A program made the translations under genes and the position numbers. The notes beneath the pieces are model-generated. The model had not been told where the DNA came from. It saw only the letters and a list, made by a program, of their open reading frames with translations, and did not search any database. 64,000 nucleotides of DNA from contig CAINND010000092.1 of the NCBI GenBank assembly GCA_903851035.1, forward strand, positions 1 through 64,000. Direction: 5' to 3'. This DNA comes from an uncultured Acidobacteriota bacterium (GTDB lineage: Bacteria > Acidobacteriota > Terriglobia > Terriglobales > Acidobacteriaceae). Below are positions 33,183-41,655 of this stretch, one piece after another (the first letter of the stretch is position 1; every line of letters begins with the position of its first letter).

Positions 33183-34094
33183 ATGTCCGCACCCGATTTG
33201 ATTCAGATACAGACCGTTGCCGCCAAGCCCGCGCCCAAGCCGCGCTGGCTGCGCGCCAAGGCCCCCATGGGCGAGGAGTATCACGCCCTCAAGAAGCTTG
33301 CCCGCGGACTGGATCTGCACACCGTCTGCGAGAGCGCGCAGTGCCCCAACATCGGCGAATGCTGGAACCATAAAACCGCCACATTCATGCTGCTGGGCAA
33401 CCTCTGCACCCGGCGCTGCGGCTTCTGCGCCGTGCCCAAGGGACGGCCGCTCCCCATTGATCGTGATGAGCCGCGCCGCGTGGCCGAGGCCGTGGCCAGC
33501 CTGGGACTGAAGTTCGCCGTCGTCACCAGCGTGGACCGCGATGACGACAACCTGGGTGGTGCTGAAATCTTCGCAGAGACCATCCGCGAAATTCGCCGCC
33601 TCCAGCCGGAGTGCTCGGTCGAAGTGCTCATCCCGGATTTTCAGGGCCGCGAGGATTGCCTGCGCACGGTTCTCGACGCCAGGCCCGACATCCTGAACCA
33701 CAACACGGAGACCGTGCCACGCCTCTATCGCGTGGCGCGCAGCGGAGCCCGCTACCAGCGCACCCTCGACCTGCTGGAGAAGGCCAAGCAGATTTCGCCC
33801 ACCACGGTCACCAAGACGGGCATCATGGCCGGCCTGGGCGAAACCATGGACGAGCTGGTCGAAGTCTGCCGCGACCTAGGCCAGCGCCGGGTGGACATCC
33901 TCACCATCGGCCAGTACCTTGCGCCCTCGCGCAATCACCTGCCGGTCAAGCGCATGTATCCGCCGGAGGATTTCGCCTACCTGAAAGAGCAGGCCATGAC
34001 GATGGGCTTCAAACACGTGGAGAGCGGCCCGCTGGTGCGCTCCAGCTACCACGCCCACGAACAGGCGGAGAGCACGAAGAGCGCCGGGGTGTAG
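33183..34094 (+). CDS. lipA: Lipoyl synthase
   Basis: A 303-aa radical SAM enzyme that inserts two sulfurs into octanoyl groups on lipoyl domains. The auxiliary cluster motif is Cys49-x4-Cys54-x5-Cys60 (CESAQCPNIGEC), and the radical SAM motif is Cys75-x3-Cys79-x2-Cys82 (CTRRCGFC). It also shows SVDRDDDNLGGAEIFAETI, NHNTETVPRLYR, KTGIMAGLGET and the C-terminal VESGPLVRSSYHA, which includes the conserved RSSY serine ligand. AGGTAGAGCC precedes the ATG. Confidence 0.96.
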   Translation: MSAPDLIQIQTVAAKPAPKPRWLRAKAPMGEEYHALKKLARGLDLHTVCESAQCPNIGECWNHKTATFMLLGNLCTRRCGFCAVPKGRPLPIDRDEPRRVAEAVASLGLKFAVVTSVDRDDDNLGGAEIFAETIREIRRLQPECSVEVLIPDFQGREDCLRTVLDARPDILNHNTETVPRLYRVARSGARYQRTLDLLEKAKQISPTTVTKTGIMAGLGETMDELVEVCRDLGQRRVDILTIGQYLAPSRNHLPVKRMYPPEDFAYLKEQAMTMGFKHVESGPLVRSSYHAHEQAESTKSAGV

Positions 34095-34147
34095 GTTGAA
34101 TAGTCTAAATAGGTAGAAAGGTTTAACTCAGTTTTACCTAACGGTGC

Positions 34148-34153
34148 TATTCT
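34148..34153 (+). promoter_or_regulatory. -10-like box TATTCT, possible leaderless start
   Basis: TATTCT ends 7 nt before the ATG at 34161; there is no Shine-Dalgarno and no clear -35 at 16-18 nt. Confidence 0.35.
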
Positions 34154-34160
34154 TTGCCGC

Positions 34161-34880
34161 ATGCGGCGCGCTCATCTTCAATTCCTATTCTCACTCCTAT
34201 TACTTATACCCAGCAGGTTGTTTGCCCAGAGTGACAATATGGTTTACTGGCTCAATACTGGGCCCATGGAGCAGCAGGTTCAGCGACTCATCGCTGTTGG
34301 TGTAGCTCCCGAAATGGCCAAGACATATGACAACGAATTGCAACAAGTTACTTGGTTGCAGTTTCAGAAATCTAAGTCTGCAGTATTGTTCATTCCGTGT
34401 CGGCCAGATCATGATTCGGCTATGTTGTATCTGCTTTCCAGTATTGAGGGAAATTGGCACGCTGTAGATAACGCGGAGTTTGACTGTCATTACGATAGTA
34501 GTGTCAATGTCGAAACAGCAATCATTCGCGATAGTCGCAATCCAGAGATATTAGTTCACCATGCTGGTACAGGGCATGGGACTGGATATTTTCGACAAAA
34601 TTTCAAACTATTGAATGTCATTCATGGGAAGCTGGTTACTGTTCTAGATAGAGATGAAATACGACGTGAGCATTCGGTACCTGAAGGGGAACGAGATATT
34701 GATCAGTCTAGTACCTTCACCGTTGTGCCATCCGCTACAGGGCGCACCCGCCAAATTGAAGAAACTCGCAGCACAATTTTGAATGGAAAGAAGTTAACGG
34801 TGCAACGCCGTTATTTCCATTGGTCAAACTCGCGGCAGCGATATGTTGCAGGTAAGTTCTCTCTGGTCAGTGCACCCTAA
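34161..34880 (+). CDS. Secreted hypothetical protein
   Basis: A 239-aa protein with an N-terminal signal peptide (FLFSLLLLIPSRLFAQ). The mature part has no domain I recognise. It contains a paired Cys region (FIPCRPDHD, FDCHYDSS), a HHAGTGHGTGYF segment and RQIEETRSTI before a basic C-terminal strand (RRYFHWSNSRQRYVAGKF). It is AT-rich compared with lipA upstream, and isolated by a terminator downstream. Confidence 0.5.
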   Translation: MRRAHLQFLFSLLLLIPSRLFAQSDNMVYWLNTGPMEQQVQRLIAVGVAPEMAKTYDNELQQVTWLQFQKSKSAVLFIPCRPDHDSAMLYLLSSIEGNWHAVDNAEFDCHYDSSVNVETAIIRDSRNPEILVHHAGTGHGTGYFRQNFKLLNVIHGKLVTVLDRDEIRREHSVPEGERDIDQSSTFTVVPSATGRTRQIEETRSTILNGKKLTVQRRYFHWSNSRQRYVAGKFSLVSAP

Positions 34881-34904
34881 TTGTTAGTCCATAAGTAACG
34901 CAAC

Positions 34905-34933
34905 GAGGCCCGCGATTACTCGCGGGCCTCTTT
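34905..34933. terminator. Bidirectional terminator, copy 1 of an identical hairpin pair
   Basis: Perfect 10-bp stem (34905-34914 with 34921-34930), loop ATTACT, then TTTGT. The same 26 bases recur at 37844-37869 on the other side of the beta-helix gene. Confidence 0.75.
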
Positions 34934-34965
34934 GTATGCTGGGAGTCAATCTATGTCATCTACAA

Positions 34966-37707
34966 CTACTGGACATTAATCGTCAGGCTGAGGGAGTGTG
35001 TCTCCCCATTACTGGTGGAATTGAGAGTAGCGTAGTAGCTCCCCGTAGGTGTGCCGGGGTTGGAGGTAGTTGAACTGCCACCGCCGCCACAAGAGGACAT
35101 GCCCATCGCGAGGATGGCGCAAATAACTAGCAGAAGCGCGCTGAGGGTATGTCCACGCCGCCGGTTTCTCCACGTACATGGAACACTCAGACAGGCACAA
35201 AGCAGGAAAGTGATGCCAGCCATCATGCGCTCTGATTTGCTTGTCTTTTCCCTGGAACTGGCAGCCTGTGTTGTAACGATCAGAGTAGGGCTTTGTGCGC
35301 CGCTTCCATTCAGCGATACCGACGCAGCCGAGCAACTTGCTCCAGTCATGAGTGTCGGCAAAGCACAACTGTAGGTAACCGTGCCAGTAAAGCCTGCGAG
35401 TGGTGTAGCTGTAAGGGTTGTGCTCACACTCTGCCCGGCAGTCACGCTCAAAGTAGAAGAGGTAAGTGCAATCGAATAATCCTGCACGTTGACTTGCGTC
35501 GGAGCCGAGGTGGAAGGCGCGAATGTAGGGTCGCCAACATAGTAAGCCGTCATGTTGTGCGTGCCTGCACTGAGGTATGTGGTGGAGATCGACGCAGCTC
35601 CCGAAACAAGAGTTGCCGAGACGATATTGACGGTGTCTTCCATGATGCCCAGCGTGCCGGTCGGCGTGCCACCGGAGCCCTGCACACTAGCATTGAATGT
35701 GATGCTCTGCCCGGCCAGAATTGTGGTCGGCGAAACCGTCATTGTGCTGGTGGTGGCCAGTTTGTTGACTGTAACTTGATACACCGTTGAAGTTGATGAG
35801 AGATATCCCCCCTGAAGAGGATAAATTGCCTGCACGGCGTTATCGCCGGCCGGGAGATTGGTGGTGTATGTTGCCGTGCCGCTGGCATCCAGCGCGACGC
35901 TGACCGTGGTTACAGTACCGCTCGGTGGAGTGAGTATGAAGTTGACATGCCCTGTTGGAGTGCCATTTGCGGACGTCATAGTGGCGGTCATAGTTAATGC
36001 TTGCGTCACCGGGAGAGACGTAGCCGAAATATGGAAACTCATGCTGGTGCTGAATCCCGAGATGAAAACGTGCTGCGTTGTAGAGATGCTTTGATCGTCG
36101 ACGGCGTTTCCGTTATAGGCGGCAATCAGCCAATGATCGCCCACGGCCAGGGAGTTGCTGGTAAAGGTGGCGTTTCCGTATTCATCAACGGATGTCGAGG
36201 CGATGGTTGTCCAGTCGTCAAGGAAATTGATGGTTCCGGAAGTAACCGTGTCAAGAGAGGTTGTTGCGGCATTGAACTGCACCGGGCTGCCATAGGGCGT
36301 AAATGAGGTTGAGAGCGACAGGTTGGATTGGGTTGAGGCACGCAGGTTAGGCGTTCCACTGTATTCGTAGGCGCCCATGTCGGCCATGGCATAACTGGCG
36401 CCGCTTCCATTCTGGATGCGGGCGTTGCCATCGAGGTCGTCTGTTAGCATGCCGGGCGCCGCGTTATATCCCGCGTCAATCGCAGGGCTGCCACTTTCCA
36501 GGTGAAAATTGCTTCCCGAGCTTACGAACTTCGGATCAGCGCTGATGTTATGGCCGTCACCGGCAGGGTTTGTGCACCAGCCACTATAATTTGATCCCTT
36601 GGAGTTTAGGTTGATGATGTCGTTGTACATAACGACGGGAGGATCATCGCTTAAATACGCGTAGGTGATATCGCAAGCTATGGCGCCGAAGTAAGGATCA
36701 TTGGCAACAATGATGTTATTGAAGATGCCAGTGCCGGATACGTAACCTGGAAGGGCTATTTGCGATCCGTCAAACCAATCATCAGCGAGCTCACCATTCC
36801 CCGATATCATGTTATTGGCGATAGTGTTATTCGTGATGATGCTGTAGAGCGGGCTTGAATAATAGTCGTCACTGCCATTGGACAGGAAGATTCCAGCCCC
36901 CGCCGCCCCAGATGTGTTGTTATAAATCAAGTTCTGCGACAGTGTCAGCAATCCGCCCGACACGGAAATCCCGCCGCCTTCACCCAGCGAGACATTGTTG
37001 CGAATAATGTTATTTTGAATGATTTGCGATGGGGCGCCACCGAGTTGCAGGCCGCCGCCCTGGCATTGAGCATAGTTTTTTTCAATTAAATTGTTGATAA
37101 CCACAAGGTCGTAGCCTGCATTATTGGCAGCGCCAAAATAAATGCCAGAGCCATCGATCCAGTCGCAGCCGTAGTTGACCTCGTTGATAGCAGTCGTAGT
37201 GTTGCTGATCGTATTGCCCTGTATCAGCGCACCACCATAATCCATGTAAATTCCATAGCCAAGATTCCCGCTGATGATGTTGTTCAAGATGCTGGGATTG
37301 GCATTGTTGATAAAAACTCCATATCCCACCGCATTCTGAACAGTGAAGCCCTTCAAGATCGAGCTGCGCGTTTCTCCGGTATGGAAGGAGACAGCCTTGG
37401 CGGCCTTTCCTGCGTCCAGGATCGTGACGCTGGCACCACCGGAGGAAGCAACCGTGATGTTCTTTCCCAGAAAGTCGAGTGATTCGCTGTATGTGCCCGG
37501 TGCCACCAGCACGGTGTCGCCATCGCTTGCCGCGTTGATGCCACCTTGAATGGTGCTGACAGCACTCGGCACCAGAATCGTGTTTCCGCTTTGGTTGTTG
37601 TGTGTTGAAAGCTGTGGGAGGCCGAATCCCATGCCGGGGCAGAGTAGAACCGATAGGACAATATAGAGGCTTATAGACAGTCCACCGCATGCTAGATGAG
37701 ACTTCAT
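34966..37707 (-). CDS. Secreted beta-helix / Ig-like repeat surface protein
   Basis: A 913-aa exported protein. A signal segment (SISLYIVLSVLLCPGMGFG) is followed by a right-handed parallel beta-helix of about 350 residues with Asn-rich turns (NNIISGNLGYGI, QNNIIRNNVSLGEGGG). The helix closes with the 'choice-of-anchor Q' style ending SPAIDAGYN...ADMGAYEYSG. Three to four Ig-like domains follow (each with TPTG or SGT-I strands and an AYYVGD/AAYNGN motif). The C-terminus has two hydrophobic segments flanking RNRRRG, then SSCGGGGS and a final strand GETHSLSLTINVQ, an arrangement I associate with acidobacterial surface proteins. Likely role: adhesion or polysaccharide binding. ATG 37707 has GGGAG 8 nt upstream. 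Base composition is AT-shifted. Confidence 0.75.
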   Translation of the reverse strand: MKSHLACGGLSISLYIVLSVLLCPGMGFGLPQLSTHNNQSGNTILVPSAVSTIQGGINAASDGDTVLVAPGTYSESLDFLGKNITVASSGGASVTILDAGKAAKAVSFHTGETRSSILKGFTVQNAVGYGVFINNANPSILNNIISGNLGYGIYMDYGGALIQGNTISNTTTAINEVNYGCDWIDGSGIYFGAANNAGYDLVVINNLIEKNYAQCQGGGLQLGGAPSQIIQNNIIRNNVSLGEGGGISVSGGLLTLSQNLIYNNTSGAAGAGIFLSNGSDDYYSSPLYSIITNNTIANNMISGNGELADDWFDGSQIALPGYVSGTGIFNNIIVANDPYFGAIACDITYAYLSDDPPVVMYNDIINLNSKGSNYSGWCTNPAGDGHNISADPKFVSSGSNFHLESGSPAIDAGYNAAPGMLTDDLDGNARIQNGSGASYAMADMGAYEYSGTPNLRASTQSNLSLSTSFTPYGSPVQFNAATTSLDTVTSGTINFLDDWTTIASTSVDEYGNATFTSNSLAVGDHWLIAAYNGNAVDDQSISTTQHVFISGFSTSMSFHISATSLPVTQALTMTATMTSANGTPTGHVNFILTPPSGTVTTVSVALDASGTATYTTNLPAGDNAVQAIYPLQGGYLSSTSTVYQVTVNKLATTSTMTVSPTTILAGQSITFNASVQGSGGTPTGTLGIMEDTVNIVSATLVSGAASISTTYLSAGTHNMTAYYVGDPTFAPSTSAPTQVNVQDYSIALTSSTLSVTAGQSVSTTLTATPLAGFTGTVTYSCALPTLMTGASCSAASVSLNGSGAQSPTLIVTTQAASSREKTSKSERMMAGITFLLCACLSVPCTWRNRRRGHTLSALLLVICAILAMGMSSCGGGGSSTTSNPGTPTGSYYATLNSTSNGETHSLSLTINVQ

Positions 37708-37843
37708 AAAGAGCACTCCCAATCGATACAGAAAGGATGAGGCGCGTGGGGGGATCGCGCGGAAATAAAGAAAAATCTTACTCTTAATTTATATTTTTAT
37801 AAATTAATTGCCGATCAAACTTTCAGGCATGCTGTAACAACAC

Positions 37844-37869
37844 GAGGCCCGCGATTACTCGCGGGCCTC
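37844..37869. terminator. Bidirectional terminator, copy 2 of the identical hairpin pair
   Basis: Same 10-bp stem and ATTACT loop as 34905-34930. T-rich sequence lies on both sides. It serves the M13 peptidase gene on the minus strand and lies 137 nt upstream of the beta-helix gene start. Confidence 0.7.
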
Positions 37870-37891
37870 GTTGTTTCAACTCCAAAACAAC

Positions 37892-39937
37892 TTACCAAAC
37901 GTGGCAGGCGCTGACGGGAACCATCGGGTCGCCCTTCTTGCAGCCAAAGGCCCCGGCGAACTCGTCGGCGTTCTGGATGGTGCCGATGACGCGGTAGCGT
38001 CCCGGCGAGTGCGGATCGGTCAGTGCCAGTTCGCGTGCGCGCTGCGGAGTGACATTCTCACACCACACCTGCGCAAAGCCGATGAAGAAGCGCTGCGCCG
38101 CCGTAAAGCCATCGGTCTTCTGCTGCACGTCGCCCTTCAACTGCTTGCTCATGGACATATACGCCAGCTTGATGCCGCCGTTGTCCGCCGTGTTTTCACC
38201 CAGCGTCAGCTTGCCGTTCAGGTGCACTTCGCCCTTGTCGTCCTTCACGGCCACAAAGCTGGAATACTCGTCGGCCACGCAGGCGGCGCGCTTCTCAAAC
38301 TCGGGACCATCCTTCGGCCCCCACCAGTTGGTGAAGTTGCCGTCGCCGTCGAACTTGCGGCCCTGGTCGTCAAAGCCGTGGGTCAGCTCGTGGCCAATCA
38401 CCACGCCAATGCCGCCGTAGTTCACCGGCTCGTCCACCTTGGCGCTGAAGAACGGAGGCTGCAGGATGCCGGCCGGGAAGTTGATGTTGTTGTCGCTGGA
38501 GCTGTAGTAGGCGTTCACGGTGGGCGGCGTCATGCCCCACTCGCTGCGGTCCACGGGCTTGCCCAGCTTGGCCAGGTTGCGCTTGTGCTCGAACAGGGTG
38601 GTGGCCTGCACGTTGGCCATAAAGTCTCCGCGCTCAACCTTTACCTTGTTGTAGTTCTTCCACTTGGCCGGATAGCCGATCTTGTTGGTCACCTTGTGCA
38701 GCTTGTCCTCGGCGGCCTTCTTGGTTTCGGGATTCATCCACTCCAGGCCCTGTATGTCTGTGCCCATGGACTCCTCAATGGCCGCCACCAGCACGTCCAT
38801 GCGGTCCTTAGCTTCCTTGGGGAAGGCCTTGGCCACGTACATCGGGCCCAGGGCCTCGCCCAGGCCAAAGTCGGTCATGCTGGTGCAGCGCTTCCAGCGC
38901 GCTTCCAGTTCCTTCTGGCCGCTCAGGTACTTGCCCTGGAACTCAAAGTTCTCGTTGACGAAGTCCTTGGTCAACAGCGTGGCCGAGCTCTTGATGACGC
39001 GCCAGCGCAGGTAGGTCTTCCAGCTCTCCAGCGGCTCGCTGGCCAGCAGCCCGTTCAGCTTCTCAAAAAACACCGGGTTGCCCACGTTCAGCGAGTCGAA
39101 CTCGCCGCTGCCCATCAGCTTGAAGTACCGGGGGAAGTCAATGCCCGGCGCCAGCTTCTGCAACTCGTCAAGGCTCATCTTGTGGTCGTGGTTCTTGGGA
39201 TCCCGGCGCAGGGTGCGGTCCATGTTGGCCTCGGCCAGCTTGGTCTCCAAGGCGAGGATGGTCTTGGCGTCCGCCGCGGCCTTGTCGGATTTCTCACCGG
39301 CCAGCACCAGCATCTTCTGGATGTGCTCCAGGTACTTGGCGCGGACTTCGGTCATCTTGGCATTCTGGTTCAGGTAGTAGTCGCGGTCGGAGAGCGTCAG
39401 CCCGCCCTGATCCACATGCGCAATGTTCATGGTGGAGTTATGCAGGTCGGCGCCAATGTAGAACATGAAGAAGCCGGCGCGCAGTCCGTTGGCCTGCAGG
39501 CGCGCGCTCAGGCTCACAACCTCTGCCGGAGTGCTGATGGCGTCCACCTTCTTCAGCCACTTTTGGATGGGCTGTGTGCCCTTGGCCTCGATGGTGTCTT
39601 CGTCCATGCAGGCGGCGTAGAAGTCGCCCACCTTTTTGGCCGTGGCGCTGTGCTGGCCGGGCTTGGAGGCGTCCACCAGGATGCCGTTCAGCACATACAG
39701 GTTGTACTCGCGCAGCTCGTCAAAGCGGCCAAAGCGGGCCTTGTCGGCGGGCACCGGATGCGAAGCGCGCCATCCGCCGCAGGCGTACTGGTAAAAGTCC
39801 TTGCAGGGGTCCGCCGTGGTGTCCATGGCGGAGCGATCAAAGCTGACGGGGGCAGCCGGAGCGGCCGGAGCGGCAGCCTGGGCAAACACTGCGCCGCAAA
39901 GCAGCAGCACAGCACAGAAAGTGGCAAGAGTACGCAT
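37892..39937 (-). CDS. M13 (neprilysin/PepO) family metalloendopeptidase
   Basis: A 681-aa secreted zinc endopeptidase. Signal peptide TLATFCAVLLLCGAVFAQ; N-domain start DPCKDFYQYACGGW. The catalytic motif HELTH is at 516-520 in VIGHELTHGFDDQGRKFDGDG. The zinc-binding Glu motif ENTADNGGI and the invariant C-terminal CHVW are present, so all catalytic residues are intact. Members degrade peptides up to about 40 residues in the periplasm or outside the cell. ATG 39937 has GAGG 5 nt upstream. Confidence 0.95.
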   Translation of the reverse strand: MRTLATFCAVLLLCGAVFAQAAAPAAPAAPVSFDRSAMDTTADPCKDFYQYACGGWRASHPVPADKARFGRFDELREYNLYVLNGILVDASKPGQHSATAKKVGDFYAACMDEDTIEAKGTQPIQKWLKKVDAISTPAEVVSLSARLQANGLRAGFFMFYIGADLHNSTMNIAHVDQGGLTLSDRDYYLNQNAKMTEVRAKYLEHIQKMLVLAGEKSDKAAADAKTILALETKLAEANMDRTLRRDPKNHDHKMSLDELQKLAPGIDFPRYFKLMGSGEFDSLNVGNPVFFEKLNGLLASEPLESWKTYLRWRVIKSSATLLTKDFVNENFEFQGKYLSGQKELEARWKRCTSMTDFGLGEALGPMYVAKAFPKEAKDRMDVLVAAIEESMGTDIQGLEWMNPETKKAAEDKLHKVTNKIGYPAKWKNYNKVKVERGDFMANVQATTLFEHKRNLAKLGKPVDRSEWGMTPPTVNAYYSSSDNNINFPAGILQPPFFSAKVDEPVNYGGIGVVIGHELTHGFDDQGRKFDGDGNFTNWWGPKDGPEFEKRAACVADEYSSFVAVKDDKGEVHLNGKLTLGENTADNGGIKLAYMSMSKQLKGDVQQKTDGFTAAQRFFIGFAQVWCENVTPQRARELALTDPHSPGRYRVIGTIQNADEFAGAFGCKKGDPMVPVSACHVW

Positions 39938-40072
39938 GGAAACCTCGCAGTCCAAACCGCCGGGGGCCTCCAGCACAGGGTGCGGAGCAGCCGCCACGGG
40001 GGAATTGCTGCGAAGTTAGCAGGATTGCCCGCGAATTGCGAGCAACGTAATGCTTCTTAACACTTTTGTCGT

Positions 40073-41158
40073 CTAGAAGATGTGCAATTTGATGCTGAGG
40101 TACTTCTTGGGATCCTGCCGGATGGCCTTCACCAAGCCCTGGCTCTCGACCATCATCTTGTCCGCGTTGTTATACAGCGACTCGTCCTTCAGCAACTTGC
40201 CTGCCGTGCCCTTGCCCTGCTGCAACTGCTCGGTAATCTGCGCCAGGTTGGTCACCATCAGGTCGAGCTTTCTCGCAAACTCCGGATCCTTGGCAAACTT
40301 GCCCAGTCCGCCTTCGCCGCGGTTGATGCTGTCCATCAACTGGTTGGCCTTGGCCAGCGTCTGGTTGGCGTTGTTGTACAGCGAATCGTCCTTTACCAGC
40401 TTGCCCACCGAGCCCTTGCCCTGGCTGATGCCGTCGGCGATCGAGTTCAGCTTATCCACCGTGGCGTTGGCCTTTTCGTAGAAGCTGTCATCGGTAATCA
40501 GCTTGCCCAGGCTGCCGCGCCCGTTACTCAGGTCGTTGAACAGCGTATTTGCCTGCGCCACCGAGCTGTTCAGGTTGTTGTAAAGCTGCTGGTCGTAGAT
40601 CAGCTTGCCAACCGAGCCCTTCTGGTCTTCCACGGCGGTCAACACGCGGTCCAGGCGGTTGACCAGGGTGCCCACGTTGATCAGCGTGGATTGCGATGAG
40701 CGCACAACGTCCTGAATGTCCGGCACCATCTCACTGGGCAGATCGGCGCCATTCTGCGCCACCGGCCCCTTGGCCTGGTTGGAGTTGATGTCCACAAAGG
40801 ATTCGCCCAGCACGCCTGAAGTGGAGAGCAGAACCTTGGAGTCCGTGTGTATAAAAGGCTGGAACTTGGCATTGATCTGCATGCGCAGCTCCACCGGCGT
40901 GCTGTTGCCCAGCTTGTCATGGTGATTGACGATGTGGATGCTTCGCACGTTGCCGATGTCCACGTTGGAGAGGCGCACGGGTGCTCCGGTGCGCAGGCCG
41001 TTGGCGTTGTCCACATAGCAGTAAACATCAATGGTGCGGGAAAACAGTCCGGAGGTGCCACTCATCAAAAAGATGAGGAAGCCCATCACCAGGATGGCGA
41101 AGACGACGGTCAGCCCAACCCTCAGTCGGGCCCAGCGCAGTTGATTTTGGCTTGGCAC
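40073..41158 (-). CDS. MCE/MlaD-family lipid-transport protein with C-terminal repeats
   Basis: A 361-aa periplasmic protein with an N-terminal TM anchor (VGLTVVFAILVMGFLIFLM). One MCE domain (GLRTGAPVRLSNVDIGNVRSI, VLGESFVDIN) follows. The C-terminal half is built of about five ~41-residue repeats with G-x-G-(S/T/G)-x-GK(L/F)-x-x-D-x-x-(L/F) signatures (GSVGKLIYDQQLY, GSLGKLITDDSFY, GSVGKLVKDDSLY, GGLGKFAKDPEFA, GTAGKLLKDESLY). The partners MlaE/MlaF are not adjacent. The GTG start has GGAGAG 3 nt upstream. Confidence 0.85.
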   Translation of the reverse strand: MPSQNQLRWARLRVGLTVVFAILVMGFLIFLMSGTSGLFSRTIDVYCYVDNANGLRTGAPVRLSNVDIGNVRSIHIVNHHDKLGNSTPVELRMQINAKFQPFIHTDSKVLLSTSGVLGESFVDINSNQAKGPVAQNGADLPSEMVPDIQDVVRSSQSTLINVGTLVNRLDRVLTAVEDQKGSVGKLIYDQQLYNNLNSSVAQANTLFNDLSNGRGSLGKLITDDSFYEKANATVDKLNSIADGISQGKGSVGKLVKDDSLYNNANQTLAKANQLMDSINRGEGGLGKFAKDPEFARKLDLMVTNLAQITEQLQQGKGTAGKLLKDESLYNNADKMMVESQGLVKAIRQDPKKYLSIKLHIF

Positions 41159-41240
41159 GTTCTCTCCAATCGCCTTAGAGCCGAATGATAGCAAACCCGG
41201 AGGCATCGCGGATGAAGGAATCCGCAGCCATGCATCCGGC

Positions 41241-41621
41241 TCAAACGGATTCCATCACAACCTGGGCCATTGCCGTGGCCTCCGTGTGGGTAATGCTGAC
41301 CAGTGCGCGGCTGACGCCCATCTGAAGGGCAATCTGCTGGGCCACGCCGTGCAGGGCAATGGCCGGTTGGCCACTGGCCAGCCGGACAACCTCAAAGTCG
41401 CGCCACGCAACGCCGCGCCGCCAGCCCGTGCCCAGGGCCTTCATGGCCGCCTCCTTGGCGGCAAAGCGGCCGGCAAAGCGCTCCATTTTATTCAGCTTGC
41501 TCTCGCAGTAAGCCCGCTCGGCCGGTGTGTAGATGCGCGACAGGAAGCGCTCGCCGTGGCGCGTAATCGCCTGCTCAATGCGCTCCACCTCGCACAGGTC
41601 CACGCCAATGCCCAGAATCAT
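41241..41621 (-). CDS. acpS: Holo-[acyl-carrier-protein] synthase
   Basis: A 126-aa phosphopantetheinyl transferase that activates acyl carrier protein with CoA. It begins MILGIGVDLCEVERIEQAI, with Asp8 of the Mg site. RFAGRFAAKEAAMKALGTG carries the Glu/Lys residues, and VSITHTEATAMAQVV is the C-terminal strand. Length is typical. It lies 34 nt downstream of the recG stop on the same strand. Confidence 0.95.
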   Translation of the reverse strand: MILGIGVDLCEVERIEQAITRHGERFLSRIYTPAERAYCESKLNKMERFAGRFAAKEAAMKALGTGWRRGVAWRDFEVVRLASGQPAIALHGVAQQIALQMGVSRALVSITHTEATAMAQVVMESV

Positions 41622-41655
41622 GTCATTTAGCCTACACCCGGTGCGTCGGCAGCGG

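Noticed and set aside
37871-40060. A 729-codon plus-strand open frame opposite the M13 peptidase gene
   Set aside because: It mirrors the codon phase of the real gene on the other strand, is rich in His/Val/Leu/Gln, and has no domain; HELTH, ENTADNGG and CHVW prove the minus-strand gene.
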